Part shown: piece by piece, positions 1 through 7,211 of the stretch
Position numbering within the stretch: the first letter of the stretch is position 1
Layout: each line of letters starts with the position of its first letter
Source: an uncultured Cytophagaceae bacterium
Lineage (GTDB): Bacteria; Bacteroidota; Bacteroidia; Cytophagales; Spirosomataceae
Direction of reading: 5' to 3'
DNA length: 16,998 nt
NCBI GenBank assembly: GCA_938008575.1
Contig: CALLKB010000236.1
Coordinates: forward strand, 1-16,998
Notes under the pieces: model-generated
Told to the model about the DNA's origin: nothing
The model's input: the letters and a program-made list of their open reading frames with translations, nothing else
The model's database searches: none
Program-made: the position numbers and the translations under genes

Positions 1-421
1 TATTAAAAATATTTACATCAATCATTCTCATCAATGTAAAAGGATCTTTTTCACTCCGAACATGCTTCAATGCAGATAGATTCAATACATAATCGTAATC
101 CCCATCACATTCAATAAACGCATCATACTCAATCGACCCAATATCTAATGCAAAAGTTTGAAAATCCCCTTCTATATACCCATGAGAACTTCTTAAATCA
201 CGAACGAGCTCAACCAAATTGTTCTCACTAATATCAACAACATGAAGTTTTAATGGATTTCTTTTAAAGATTTCTTTGGCTACTGCCTGTCCTATTGAAC
301 CAGCTCCACCTAAAACTAAAAAGGATGATGTACTAACTGATTTTTCAAGTTCTGACTCAAGGTTTAAAATATCTTGTGAGAACAAGTTTTGATTACGACC
401 AATTAGTTCAAGAATATTCAT
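1..421 (-). CDS. Nucleotide-sugar 4,6-dehydratase/epimerase, CapD-like (partial)
   Basis: N-terminal 140 codons of an extended short-chain dehydrogenase; the rest lies beyond the left edge. From the ATG at 421 it reads MNILELIGRNQNLFSQ, then a Rossmann nucleotide-binding loop GGAGSIGQ at about residues 38-45, an acidic strand end (VVDISENNLVEL) and the segment LSALKHVRSEKDPFTLMRM. That last segment is typical of the polysaccharide-biosynthesis CapD/FlaA1/PseB group, which dehydrates or epimerises UDP-N-acetyl sugars. The short N-terminus shows it is the soluble form, not the membrane-anchored CapD type. It follows the regulator by 38 bases in the same direction, so co-transcription is likely. 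It is visibly richer in A+T than its neighbours, as is common for surface-polysaccharide loci. The fold and family are well supported; the exact sugar substrate cannot be told. Confidence 0.85.
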   Translation of the reverse strand, partial: MNILELIGRNQNLFSQDILNLESELEKSVSTSSFLVLGGAGSIGQAVAKEIFKRNPLKLHVVDISENNLVELVRDLRSSHGYIEGDFQTFALDIGSIEYDAFIECDGDYDYVLNLSALKHVRSEKDPFTLMRMIDVNIFN

Positions 422-459
422 AAAATCTAAAAGTAATTAAAACATTAACTCAAACTCGT

Positions 460-1035
460 TTATTCCATCATTCTCATCCACTTCCCACTCCCCACCATCA
501 TCCCCTCCTGAAACTCATCCTTCCCAAACACCCCCACCCGCACCTTTTTCTGAATCAAGGGTTCTACTTTTTCGATCAATTGGTACAAATAGGGCCGGTC
601 GATATTTCCCACCAGCACCAGGTCCACAAATGGTGAATTCTTGCCCTCTGCTAGCTCCCCGGTCAAATATACCTGATCCACATTGCCTAGCTTCTTAATG
701 ATCTGATCCACAATTTGGTCCAAACCCACGAATTGCAGGATAATCCCGCGCAAGGTTTGGAACATTGGATGCGCCTGGTTGACCCGGTAATGCTTCACTT
801 TGGCATTTTCCTCTTCCTCCTGCGCCTGAATCAAATGCATTTCCTGCAATTTGTTCAATTCCAAACGCACGGTATTACTGCTCACTCCCAAATCGCGCTC
901 CAAGCCACGTAAATACACTTTACTGACCGGATTCAACAGCAATTTGGTTAGCAAAGCTACCCGAATCTTTCCCGAAAACAAGTTATCTAATACCAAATCA
1001 CCAAGGCCTGAAACGGCTTCGCCCTCCTGAGTCAC
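460..1035 (-). CDS. Winged-helix regulator with nucleotidyltransferase-like domain
   Basis: About 191 residues if started at the GTG at 1035. The first part (about residues 14-85) is a winged helix: LDNLFSGKIRVALLTKLL, then YLRGLERDLGVSSNTVRLEL as the likely recognition region, then a basic wing. The second part (about 100-175) resembles a nucleotidyltransferase fold (VYLTGELAEG, VDLVLVGNIDRPYL), but the usual GS and DxD catalytic signature is degenerate, so it is probably a sensor or scaffold domain rather than an enzyme. The frame stays open to a TTG at 1179, inside the upstream gene, but a good promoter lies at 1071-1106, so that longer start is unlikely; a TTG at 996 (178 residues) is the main alternative. 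Related ArsR-like proteins are known in Bacteroidota, and the gene 38 bases downstream suggests control of polysaccharide genes (inference). Confidence 0.75.
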   Translation of the reverse strand: MTQEGEAVSGLGDLVLDNLFSGKIRVALLTKLLLNPVSKVYLRGLERDLGVSSNTVRLELNKLQEMHLIQAQEEEENAKVKHYRVNQAHPMFQTLRGIILQFVGLDQIVDQIIKKLGNVDQVYLTGELAEGKNSPFVDLVLVGNIDRPYLYQLIEKVEPLIQKKVRVGVFGKDEFQEGMMVGSGKWMRMME

Positions 1036-1070
1036 ATGAACCCTGGGCGAACTGATACAATTTTGAGTAA

Positions 1071-1106
1071 CAAAAATACTGATTTTTGCTAAAGCATATT
1101 CAAAAA
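1071..1106 (-). promoter_or_regulatory. Bacteroidota-type promoter for the winged-helix regulator
   Basis: On the minus strand TTTTTG (1106-1101) is followed after 22 bases by TATTTTTG (1078-1071), an exact match to the TAnnTTTG -7 box. Transcription would begin near 1063, about 28 bases before the GTG at 1035. The site lies inside the longer open frame, which argues for the shorter protein. Confidence 0.55.
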
Positions 1107-1141
1107 TGAACGAGAATTTATGCAACGGCACATGGGCTGTT

Positions 1142-2986
1142 TTATTGCCAGGCCCAGGGCATCGGGGATTCCAAAACAAGCTGCTCCGCAGCTACATTGC
1201 CGCGCCCCGCCGTTAAAAAAAAGGTCCGCAATTCCGCCTGCGTTTCCACACGCGCTCCCACCCAAATGCCCGCTTTCAAGACCGGTGGTATCACCCGAAA
1301 ACGGCGTTCCTGCCCATCTGCATAACGCACCTTCGCATACAGATATGGCGGCTGCGCGAATAATCGCATCAGTTGGCCCCATACATTCAATCGCGCATCC
1401 ACCTGCAAACGCACCAAACCTCCCCTCGGAATCGCGATCCCCTGACCCAAGCGCATGGTGGGTACCTGTATCTCCTGAACCTTTGGCCTAAAAAGACCTC
1501 CTCCACGTTTGAATAATTGCAGCGTATCCCCATGAACATACACAGGAGCTTGTAATTGATAGCGCTTCAATAATTCCAAAGTCACCTCGGAATCCATCCA
1601 AAAGGGATTTTGATTCCGGAATGGTTCCAGTTTATAAAAAACCCAGTCGGGGGCTTGATTAGACCGATAATGCGCCCCATTCATCCGAATCAATTCCGGA
1701 GTGTAGGCAGAATAGGATTGAATGACCGGCCGTGCGCGGTAAGCCAGGCGATTAAAAAACACATAGCCTAAATCATGCTGCAAGAAATCCACCGACGCAT
1801 TTCCCAAGCGCCTCCGCAGCGTATCCGGCAAATCCAAGGCGTGCTGATCAAAGTTTTTGGCATAATCATACCACGTATAAGGAACCGCGTAATAGCTCAG
1901 ATTCATGTGGGGCACCGGACGCGAACGCACATAATTCCCCCAGGAACGATCCGACAAGCCATATCCCGTATAGGCCATGCTCAGGAGGTACATGGCCAAC
2001 ATCCCTCCCGCGATGCGGAGGTCTTTGCGATCCCAAAGCTTGGGTACAAAAAGCACATAGAGGCAAACAATCAAGGGGGCGATTTGGAAGAAATTACGAA
2101 ATCCAGCAAAGCCTATTCCGACATGGCTCTGTTTGAAGGCGAGCGCCAACAATAAATGCGAGGTGAACAACACGACAAATGTTTCCCGCCAAGATTTCCA
2201 GCTCCGCCAAAGCAACAGCACAAAGCCCAAGCCAAACAATATTTCAAGCATGGCTAGAATGAAAAACTCCTTGGGGAACAAGGAAAATGACGACATCGCG
2301 TCTATGTAGCCGTCGGTCAAAGCAATGCTATTTCGGATATATCCCCATAAATCGACCTGTAAAATGGCCGCTAAGCCACACAAGGAAAGCACATAAATTA
2401 CCGCCAAAACACCTAGTTTGACGGGTGAAAAAATCCGTTTCCAACCTGCATAAACCAGCACAAGTATGAAATAAGGCCCAGCGATAAATAGCACATTGAC
2501 CTTGATAAAAAACAAGAGCAGCGCAATAGCTGTCGCGAGAATTAATGCCCAAAAGCGGCGTTCCTGCAGCGCATAGAGCAAAAATGCAAACTCATAAAAG
2601 AGTAGCGAAAAAACACGGTCGGCAAATAAGCCCTCCGGATAGATGACGATGACGGCCAGAATTGCCACGAGGTAGGCGTATTTCCCTGCCTGTCGCATCG
2701 CGTAAGCGACGGAAGCGGTAGCCATGCCCACGAGCGCCAAATCAAAAGCAAAAAACCAATAAATGGAATAGCCTTCCGGCATGATGCGGTAATTCAGAAA
2801 TCCGAGGGGGCCGTAGGTAAAGGCGACATCCTTTCCAAAATTCGCCCCTTGCTGAATCAGCAGATTGATGGCCAAATTCCAACTGGGATCGAGACCCAAA
2901 GACGCATAGCCATACGGGACAGTCATCGTCAGTGCATACACTGCAAAAAGGACTAAAAAAATCGATGAACCGTAACGCATTAACAT
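1142..2986 (-). CDS. Large multi-spanning membrane protein, function unknown (GT-C-like?)
   Basis: A protein of about 614 residues from the ATG at 2986; a second ATG at 2980 is equally possible. The frame is open to a TTG at 3025, but a promoter covers that stretch. The first two thirds hold many hydrophobic segments (for example FLVLFAVYALTMTV, LALVGMATASVAYAM, ILATAIALLLFFI). The last 230 or so residues are more polar and probably lie outside the membrane. An early loop contains LDPSWNLAIN, then FTYGPLGFLNYR, an acidic and aromatic loop that recalls GT-C-type, lipid-linked-sugar glycosyltransferases. That is only a resemblance, and I do not recognise a named family. Two surface-polysaccharide-related genes lie downstream on the same strand, which fits an envelope role. 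Confidence 0.7.
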   Translation of the reverse strand: MLMRYGSSIFLVLFAVYALTMTVPYGYASLGLDPSWNLAINLLIQQGANFGKDVAFTYGPLGFLNYRIMPEGYSIYWFFAFDLALVGMATASVAYAMRQAGKYAYLVAILAVIVIYPEGLFADRVFSLLFYEFAFLLYALQERRFWALILATAIALLLFFIKVNVLFIAGPYFILVLVYAGWKRIFSPVKLGVLAVIYVLSLCGLAAILQVDLWGYIRNSIALTDGYIDAMSSFSLFPKEFFILAMLEILFGLGFVLLLWRSWKSWRETFVVLFTSHLLLALAFKQSHVGIGFAGFRNFFQIAPLIVCLYVLFVPKLWDRKDLRIAGGMLAMYLLSMAYTGYGLSDRSWGNYVRSRPVPHMNLSYYAVPYTWYDYAKNFDQHALDLPDTLRRRLGNASVDFLQHDLGYVFFNRLAYRARPVIQSYSAYTPELIRMNGAHYRSNQAPDWVFYKLEPFRNQNPFWMDSEVTLELLKRYQLQAPVYVHGDTLQLFKRGGGLFRPKVQEIQVPTMRLGQGIAIPRGGLVRLQVDARLNVWGQLMRLFAQPPYLYAKVRYADGQERRFRVIPPVLKAGIWVGARVETQAELRTFFLTAGRGNVAAEQLVLESPMPWAWQ

Positions 2987-2992
2987 AAGCCA

Positions 2993-3025
2993 CAAAAATA
3001 GTTTGAGGGCTAGGACAAAAACCAA
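2993..3025 (-). promoter_or_regulatory. Candidate promoter for the membrane protein gene
   Basis: TTG at 3025-3023 and TATTTTTG at 3000-2993, separated by 22 bases, fit the Bacteroidota -33/-7 pattern. Transcription would begin close to 2986, leaving almost no leader before the ATG at 2986 or 2980. It supports rejecting the TTG at 3025 as the start codon. Confidence 0.4.
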
Positions 3026-3082
3026 GGAAACTTATTTATCGGTCAACAGAAAACAATTTGAGGGCTACTGCGTTTCGTTGCT

Positions 3083-4000
3083 ATGTCAAATGCAATTGTT
3101 TCTATCCGTCAGCTTTCGAAGCGTTTTGGTCCCTTTCAGGCCTTGAAGGAGATAAATCTTCAGGTGGAGCAGGGTGACATCTATGGTTTTTTAGGCCAAA
3201 ATGGCGCGGGTAAAAGTACGACCATGCGTTGCATGCTGTCATTGATTCGTCCGGATGCGGGGGAGATTGAGCTGTTTGGTCAATCGCTGACCACGAATCG
3301 CGAGGCGATTTTGAGTCGGGTCGGTTGTTTGATTGAGAAACCCGACTTTTATAAATACCTCTCCGCATTCAGAAATCTCGAATTATTTTCCCGCATTTCA
3401 GGCAAGCCATCCAGTCGGCCTGAAATTATGGATATGTTGGAATTTGTGGGTTTGGCAGGACGCGAAAAAGATTTAGTAGGCGGTTTTTCCCATGGCATGC
3501 GGCAGCGGCTGGGCATTGCCCAAACCCTTTTGCATGACCCGGACCTCATCGTTCTCGATGAACCTACCACCGGATTGGACCCGCAAGGAATTATCGATAT
3601 GCGGAATTTGATCCTTCGCTTGAAAACGGAGAAGAACAAGACGATTATTTTATCCTCGCACAATTTGCATGAGGTGGAGTTGATCTGTAATCGGATGGTG
3701 ATTATTCACAAAGGGGAAAGTCTCGTGGAGGGCCGCGTGGATGCTCTTTTACAAGAAGAAGACCAAATCATTCGGATTCAGTCGACGGCCACAGGGCAGG
3801 CACAAGCGATACAGGTACTTGCCGCGCAATTCCCGAATTTAAATTATCGGGTATTGGGATTGGACAGCATTGAAATCACTTTGGCCAAAGACCTTATTCC
3901 TAGTCTGAATGCCGCATTGGTGCAGTCGGGGATTCCGGTATTTGCCATGGAGGCGAAACGAAAATTAGAGGACTATTTTATCAATTTGGTGAGCGCATGA
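3083..4000 (+). CDS. ABC transporter ATP-binding protein (BcrA/NosF-like)
   Basis: A 305-residue ATPase that would power a membrane transporter from the cytoplasmic side. Visible motifs are Walker A GQNGAGKST (38-46), the IEKPDFYKYLSAFRNLEL stretch (about 84-101) typical of bacitracin/lantibiotic-type ATPases where others have a Q-loop, the signature FSHGMRQRLGIAQ (135-147), Walker B LIVLDEP (155-161) with GLDP after it, and the switch His193 in SSHNLHEV. About 100 residues follow, as in other ABC-2 ATPases. Its stop overlaps the permease start by four bases (ATGA at 3997), so the two are translated together. The family is certain. The substrate is unknown; export or assembly of an envelope component is more likely than uptake because no binding protein is present. 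Confidence 0.93.
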   Translation: MSNAIVSIRQLSKRFGPFQALKEINLQVEQGDIYGFLGQNGAGKSTTMRCMLSLIRPDAGEIELFGQSLTTNREAILSRVGCLIEKPDFYKYLSAFRNLELFSRISGKPSSRPEIMDMLEFVGLAGREKDLVGGFSHGMRQRLGIAQTLLHDPDLIVLDEPTTGLDPQGIIDMRNLILRLKTEKNKTIILSSHNLHEVELICNRMVIIHKGESLVEGRVDALLQEEDQIIRIQSTATGQAQAIQVLAAQFPNLNYRVLGLDSIEITLAKDLIPSLNAALVQSGIPVFAMEAKRKLEDYFINLVSA

Positions 4001-4842
4001 TCTTTTTATACAGTACCTACAATGAGTTAATCAAAATTGCGCTGAAGCCTCGGAGCTACCTGGGTTTGGCAGCTATCACGGGTCTTGTGGGCATTATTTT
4101 ATTTGCGTTGCATGCGGATGGGATGTCGATGATTTCCTTCGTGACAGCATCTTTTGAGCAGACCTTGCGTTTTGAGGGTGAAGTGCTCAATGGCAATTTA
4201 GTAGCGTTTATCATTTTACAGATGTTGATCGTCCACATTCCTTTACTCGTGGCCCTCGTGACCGGCGATTTGATCTCGGGTGAAGCTGCGATGGGAACCT
4301 TGAGGATGTTGGCTACCAAACCCATCTCCCGTAGACAATTGCTCGGTTCCAAATTCCTTGCCGGAGGTATCTATACGTTGTTGATTGTGATTTGGCTAGG
4401 CATATTAGCTGTGCTGGTTGGCCGGTGGATTTTTGGTCCCGGCGATCTCATGGTCTTGAATTCAGATGGTTTGGTGATCATCCAAGAGAACGATGTGCTT
4501 TGGCGTTATGCAGGGGCATTTTGCGTGGCCTTTTTTGCTTTGTTGACGATCAGCAATTTATCCATTTGTTTATCCTGTTTTTCGGATAATTCAATTGGTC
4601 CTATTGTATCCACGATGGCGATTATCCTATTGTTTACGATTATAGGAACGTTGGATGTACCTGTTTTTGATCCGATACGACCCTTTTTATTCACGACACA
4701 CATGGCGGCATGGCGGTCCTTTTTTGAGGATCCGATGCCCTGGGATTCGATACGAAACTCTTTGTGGGTGATGACCCTGCACCATGTGGTGTTTATCGCT
4801 GTGGCGATGATTAGTTTTAACCGAAAAGATATTACCGTCTAA
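3997..4842 (+). CDS. ABC-2 type permease subunit
   Basis: A 281-residue integral membrane partner of the preceding ATPase. It begins with a short cytoplasmic helix (NELIKIALKPRSY), followed by about six hydrophobic segments (LGLAAITGLVGIILFAL, LVAFIILQMLIVHIPLLVAL, LLIVIWLGILAVLVG, AFCVAFFALLTISNLSI, VSTMAIILLFTII, VVFIAVAMISF). Between the second and third spans the sequence GDLISGEAAMGTLRMLATKP matches the conserved ABC-2 motif (EGTL-like) of NosY/Gld-type permeases. The start overlaps the ATPase gene by four bases and the stop overlaps the next start by one (TAATG at 4840), so the three genes are one operon. The family call is firm. Substrate unknown. Confidence 0.9.
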   Translation: MIFLYSTYNELIKIALKPRSYLGLAAITGLVGIILFALHADGMSMISFVTASFEQTLRFEGEVLNGNLVAFIILQMLIVHIPLLVALVTGDLISGEAAMGTLRMLATKPISRRQLLGSKFLAGGIYTLLIVIWLGILAVLVGRWIFGPGDLMVLNSDGLVIIQENDVLWRYAGAFCVAFFALLTISNLSICLSCFSDNSIGPIVSTMAIILLFTIIGTLDVPVFDPIRPFLFTTHMAAWRSFFEDPMPWDSIRNSLWVMTLHHVVFIAVAMISFNRKDITV

Positions 4843-5483
4843 TGAAGTATTTACTTTTTTTATGTTTGCCGTTTTTGGCAGGAGCTCAGCAGGCAGATGC
4901 GCTGTTTGGCCAATTGGTCCAAAAATTCAAGAAAGTACATCACTACGAAGTTTTGGCACAAATAAAGCCAAACATTCCCATGATTCGCATCTTGCCTGTG
5001 CGGGCCAACATACAATTTCAGTATCCGAATAGCTATAAAATCCAGTCGGCCGGTATCTCCATCCTCCCGAAAAACGGGTTCTCGGAATTGCCGCAATTGT
5101 TCAGTAAGCCCAATCAATTTACGGTGATTGCCTCGGGGCAGGAGACCCTAGACGGCGTGAATACGAGTATTTTGACCTTGTTGCCGCTGGATAATGAAGG
5201 GGATTTGATCCTCGCAAAGATTTGGGTGGATGCCACATCGCTGCTTGTCATGAAGTCGCTGATTACCAGCAAAACCAATGGCAGCATTACGAGTACGTTT
5301 CAGTACGCGGGCGAAAAATCCTGGGGTTTACCGGCACGGATGACTTTTTCCATGGATGTGAAAAAATTCAAAATTCCGAAAGGCTTGGCGACGGATATTA
5401 ACCGGACGAGCAGGCAGGTGGACGCACCCCAACAAAAAGGGCGTATTGAGATTACGTTTTCGAACTACAAGGTCAATGGGTAG
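4842..5483 (+). CDS. Secreted LolA-like protein linked to the ABC transporter
   Basis: A 213-residue exported protein. MKYLLFLCLPFLAGAQQ is a signal peptide with likely cleavage at AGA/QQ and no lipobox cysteine. The mature part has LFGQLVQKFKKVHHYEVLAQIKP, then IQFQYPNSYKI, a disordered or variable stretch, then SILTLLPLD..GDLILAKIWVDATSLLVMKSLI and SITSTFQYAGEKSWGLPARMTF. This strand pattern resembles the LolA/LolB outer-membrane lipoprotein-sorting fold, a half-barrel that carries lipid or lipoprotein (family knowledge, judged by eye). The start codon shares a base with the permease stop, so it is coupled to the transporter and may act as its periplasmic partner (inference). The gene ends 25 bases before a repeat array that includes a terminator-like hairpin. 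It could also be an unrelated beta-rich periplasmic protein. Confidence 0.75.
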   Translation: MKYLLFLCLPFLAGAQQADALFGQLVQKFKKVHHYEVLAQIKPNIPMIRILPVRANIQFQYPNSYKIQSAGISILPKNGFSELPQLFSKPNQFTVIASGQETLDGVNTSILTLLPLDNEGDLILAKIWVDATSLLVMKSLITSKTNGSITSTFQYAGEKSWGLPARMTFSMDVKKFKIPKGLATDINRTSRQVDAPQQKGRIEITFSNYKVNG

Positions 5484-5503
5484 GTGATGGCTTTCATCCT
5501 TTT

Positions 5504-5772
5504 GTAGCCCCAGGTTTTAACCTGGGGTTTAGGATATACCCATCAGCCTTCGGCTGTCCCTAGGCTAAAGCGTAGGGTTATAATGTTCACCCTTTTATAG
5601 CCCCAGGTTTTAACCTGGGGTTTAGGACATACCCCCTCAGCCTGCGGCTGCCCCTAGGCTGAAGCCTAGGGTTATGTCATCTCATCCCTTCAGCCTACGG
5701 CTGCTCCCTAGGCTAAAGCCCAGGGTTATGATGTTCACCCTTTTATAACCCCAGGTTTTAACCTGGGGTTTT
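5504..5772. repeat. Palindromic repeat array, locus 1
   Basis: The 316-base gap between two convergent genes is almost entirely repeats. Hairpin A, CCCCAGGTTTTAACCTGGGG, occurs at 5508, 5601 and 5749. Small hairpin B, CAGCC(3 bases)GGCTG, occurs at 5544, 5638 and 5691. Hairpin C, of the type CCCTAGGCTGAAGCCTAGGG, occurs at 5558, 5652 and 5706; the first and last copies each carry one arm mismatch. The order is A-B-C, A-B-C, B-C, A. A and C starts are 50-51 bases apart, and the first two modules repeat with a 93-base period. A B-like half (CAGCCTGCG) follows at 5788. No coding potential. Confidence 0.9.
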
Positions 5773-5776
5773 TTAT
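5749..5776 (+). terminator. Hairpin A plus T-run, likely terminator of the ABC operon
   Basis: The last hairpin A of the array has a 9-base-pair stem (CCCCAGGTT with AACCTGGGG) and is followed on the plus strand by TTTTTT. It has the form of an intrinsic terminator for the rightward operon. On the minus strand no comparable T-run follows, so it should act mainly in one direction. Confidence 0.55.
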
Positions 5777-5799
5777 CGCCCCTCCTTCAGCCTGCGTCT

Positions 5800-6711
5800 C
5801 TACAAATACTTCCTCAACAACTCCACGCTCTTCTTCACCCCAACCTCCCCAGGCTCCTTGCCCTCGAACTCAATGGAGATGTAGCCATGGTAGTTGGCCT
5901 GCTTCAGCATCTTCACAATCCGCTCATAATCCAAATCCAGGCTATACCATTCGCCACCGCCGTAATAGGTTTTGGCCTGTACAAAACTGGTTTTGGAAAC
6001 AATTTTCTCCAATTTATCGTAGGGATTTTCTAGGAAATTACCTGTGTCCATCAGAAGACCCAACCAAGGTGAATTCACTGTGTCGTGGATGCGGAGCATG
6101 CCTTCCGGGGTAGAACCGAGGCCCCAGTGGTTTTCGAGCGCGAGCAAAACGCCACATTCCTCGGCCTTTTGCAAGCATTGTTGGATTCCATCCACACACC
6201 ATTTATAGCCGTCGTCTTCGGTATATCCCGGCAAGATGGGCTCAATACCCCGATTCGCCATCAACTCGTCGAAGCTTTTGATCGTGTTCCAACGACCCGT
6301 ATTCAGACGGAGGGCGGGAATTCCCATTTTATATGCGAGTTCGATACAGTGATTCGTATGATCCACATGCTTTTTCAGTTCCGCTTTATCGGGCGTAACG
6401 AAGCCTTGGTGGATGGACAAACAGGTCATGGCAATACCATTGAGGAAAGCGTGTTTTTTGAGTTTTTGGAGGTAGGCATTGTCCTCACTTTCCATTTGTC
6501 GGTGCAAGACATCGATGCCATCCAAACCTAATTTGGCAGCTTCATCAATCACCTTTTCAATGGGAAATTTATCCCCTTTGAAATGCCAATAAGAATAGGA
6601 AGAGACACTTAATTTGATTTTGGGTTGTAGCTTAGGCGCAGCACTGGTATGCTGAATCGCTGGGGCGGCGGAAGCCAAAGCTGCCGCGGAGATAAAATTT
6701 CGTCTGTTCAT
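5800..6711 (-). CDS. Tat-signal TIM-barrel sugar isomerase/epimerase-like protein
   Basis: A 303-residue protein of the xylose-isomerase-like TIM-barrel superfamily. MNRRNFISAAALASAAPAIQ is a twin-arginine-type signal (RRNF), so it is likely exported folded. The barrel starts near residue 32 (KIKLSVSSYSYWHF). Candidate metal ligands at strand ends are Glu193 (ALENHWG), Asp222 (LLMDTGN), Gln245 (VQAKTYY) and Glu281 (ISIEFEG). The third position is Gln where many relatives have His in a VHVKD-like motif, so the substrate class is uncertain. Bacteroidota have many such secreted proteins in carbohydrate breakdown, but none of the neighbours identifies a sugar. Its TAG stop lies inside a GTAGAGACGC sequence shared with the AGACGCG repeat at 7137. 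The family is firm and the reaction unknown. Confidence 0.87.
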   Translation of the reverse strand: MNRRNFISAAALASAAPAIQHTSAAPKLQPKIKLSVSSYSYWHFKGDKFPIEKVIDEAAKLGLDGIDVLHRQMESEDNAYLQKLKKHAFLNGIAMTCLSIHQGFVTPDKAELKKHVDHTNHCIELAYKMGIPALRLNTGRWNTIKSFDELMANRGIEPILPGYTEDDGYKWCVDGIQQCLQKAEECGVLLALENHWGLGSTPEGMLRIHDTVNSPWLGLLMDTGNFLENPYDKLEKIVSKTSFVQAKTYYGGGEWYSLDLDYERIVKMLKQANYHGYISIEFEGKEPGEVGVKKSVELLRKYL

Positions 6712-6727
6712 AGGTTTAAGGTTTTCA

Positions 6728-6756
6728 TTGCTAACTTACAGAATATTATACGTTTG
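6728..6756 (+). promoter_or_regulatory. Candidate promoter for the MmcQ/YjbR gene
   Basis: TTG at 6728-6730 and TACGTTTG at 6749-6756, 18 bases apart, match the Bacteroidota -33/-7 pattern in the 48-base gap between divergent genes. The -7 box ends only three bases before the ATG, so the transcript would be leaderless or nearly so. Confidence 0.4.
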
Positions 6757-6759
6757 TGT

Positions 6760-7083
6760 ATGTACTTAGATGAAATTTGCGATTACTGTATGTCCCTGCC
6801 CTTGGTGGAGGAGACCCAACCTTTTGGTCCCGACCACATCGTGTATAAGGTCAAAGGCAAGATGTTTTTGCTCGTGGGAATCGAGGAAACGCCCATTCGA
6901 TTTAATGTCAAATGCAACCCAGAACGCGCCATTCAATTACGAGAAGAGTTCCCACATGCCGTGCTACCAGGCTATCACATGAATAAAAAACATTGGAATA
7001 CAATCGTGATGGGCGAAGGGCTTAGTCGGGCCCAATGCGAGGAGATGATACGGGATTCGTATGCGTTGGTGGCCAAACTGTAG
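6760..7083 (+). CDS. MmcQ/YjbR family protein
   Basis: A 107-residue protein beginning MYLDEICDYCMSLPLVEETQ, which matches the usual start of MmcQ/YjbR (DUF419) proteins. The frame is open back to an ATG at 6649, but that would overlap the divergent gene and add residues foreign to the family. Characteristic segments are PFGPDHIVYKVKGKMFLL, RFNVKCNPERAIQLREEF, PGYHMNKKHWNTI and a helical end (SRAQCEEMIRDSYALV). The YjbR fold is a CyaY-like alpha/beta sandwich proposed to bind DNA; its biological role is not settled. The gene stands alone between a divergent sugar isomerase and a repeat-filled gap. Its TAG stop forms the first bases of the AGACGCG hairpin repeat. Confidence 0.9.
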   Translation: MYLDEICDYCMSLPLVEETQPFGPDHIVYKVKGKMFLLVGIEETPIRFNVKCNPERAIQLREEFPHAVLPGYHMNKKHWNTIVMGEGLSRAQCEEMIRDSYALVAKL

Positions 7084-7156
7084 AGACGCGATACTTCGCG
7101 TCTATTGGACGTTGAACGTTGGACATTTGAGTGTAGAGACGCGATACCTCGCGTCT
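7084..7156. repeat. Pair of AGACGCG hairpins around an ACGTT-rich spacer
   Basis: Two near-identical hairpins occur at 7084-7103 and 7137-7156. Each has arms AGACGCG and CGCGTCT around a six-base loop (ATACTT or ATACCT), and each is preceded by GTAG. Between them, 7107-7126 is rich in GGACGTT/GAACGTT units related to sequence at 8681 and 11750. The first hairpin begins right after the stop codon of the MmcQ gene. Confidence 0.85.
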
Positions 7157-7211
7157 ACACAAAATTTGCCCTCCCTCCTAAAAACCCTTGCAAATTCGCA
7201 CCCACCGCGCT

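Noticed and set aside
1120..1491. Rightward open frame of 123 codons
   Set aside because: It lies opposite the end of the membrane protein gene, is rich in Pro, Ala and Ser from G+C-rich codons of the other strand, and has no recognisable domain.
2987..3025. TTG start at 3025 for the membrane protein
   Set aside because: The TTG itself appears to be the -33 element of a promoter whose -7 box lies inside the extension; ATGs at 2986 and 2980 are better.
3061..3082. Promoter directly before the ABC ATPase gene
   Set aside because: CAATTTG at 3054-3060 resembles but does not match TAnnTTTG, and no fitting upstream element was found, so no promoter is called.
5504..5772. CRISPR-like array (regular repeats with spacers)
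   Set aside because: The repeats are palindromes of three kinds with short, similar linkers instead of unique spacers of fixed length, and no cas gene is present.
6649..6759. Upstream ATG extension of the MmcQ/YjbR protein
   Set aside because: It would overlap the start of the divergent gene and add residues not found at the N-terminus of this family; the ATG at 6760 fits.
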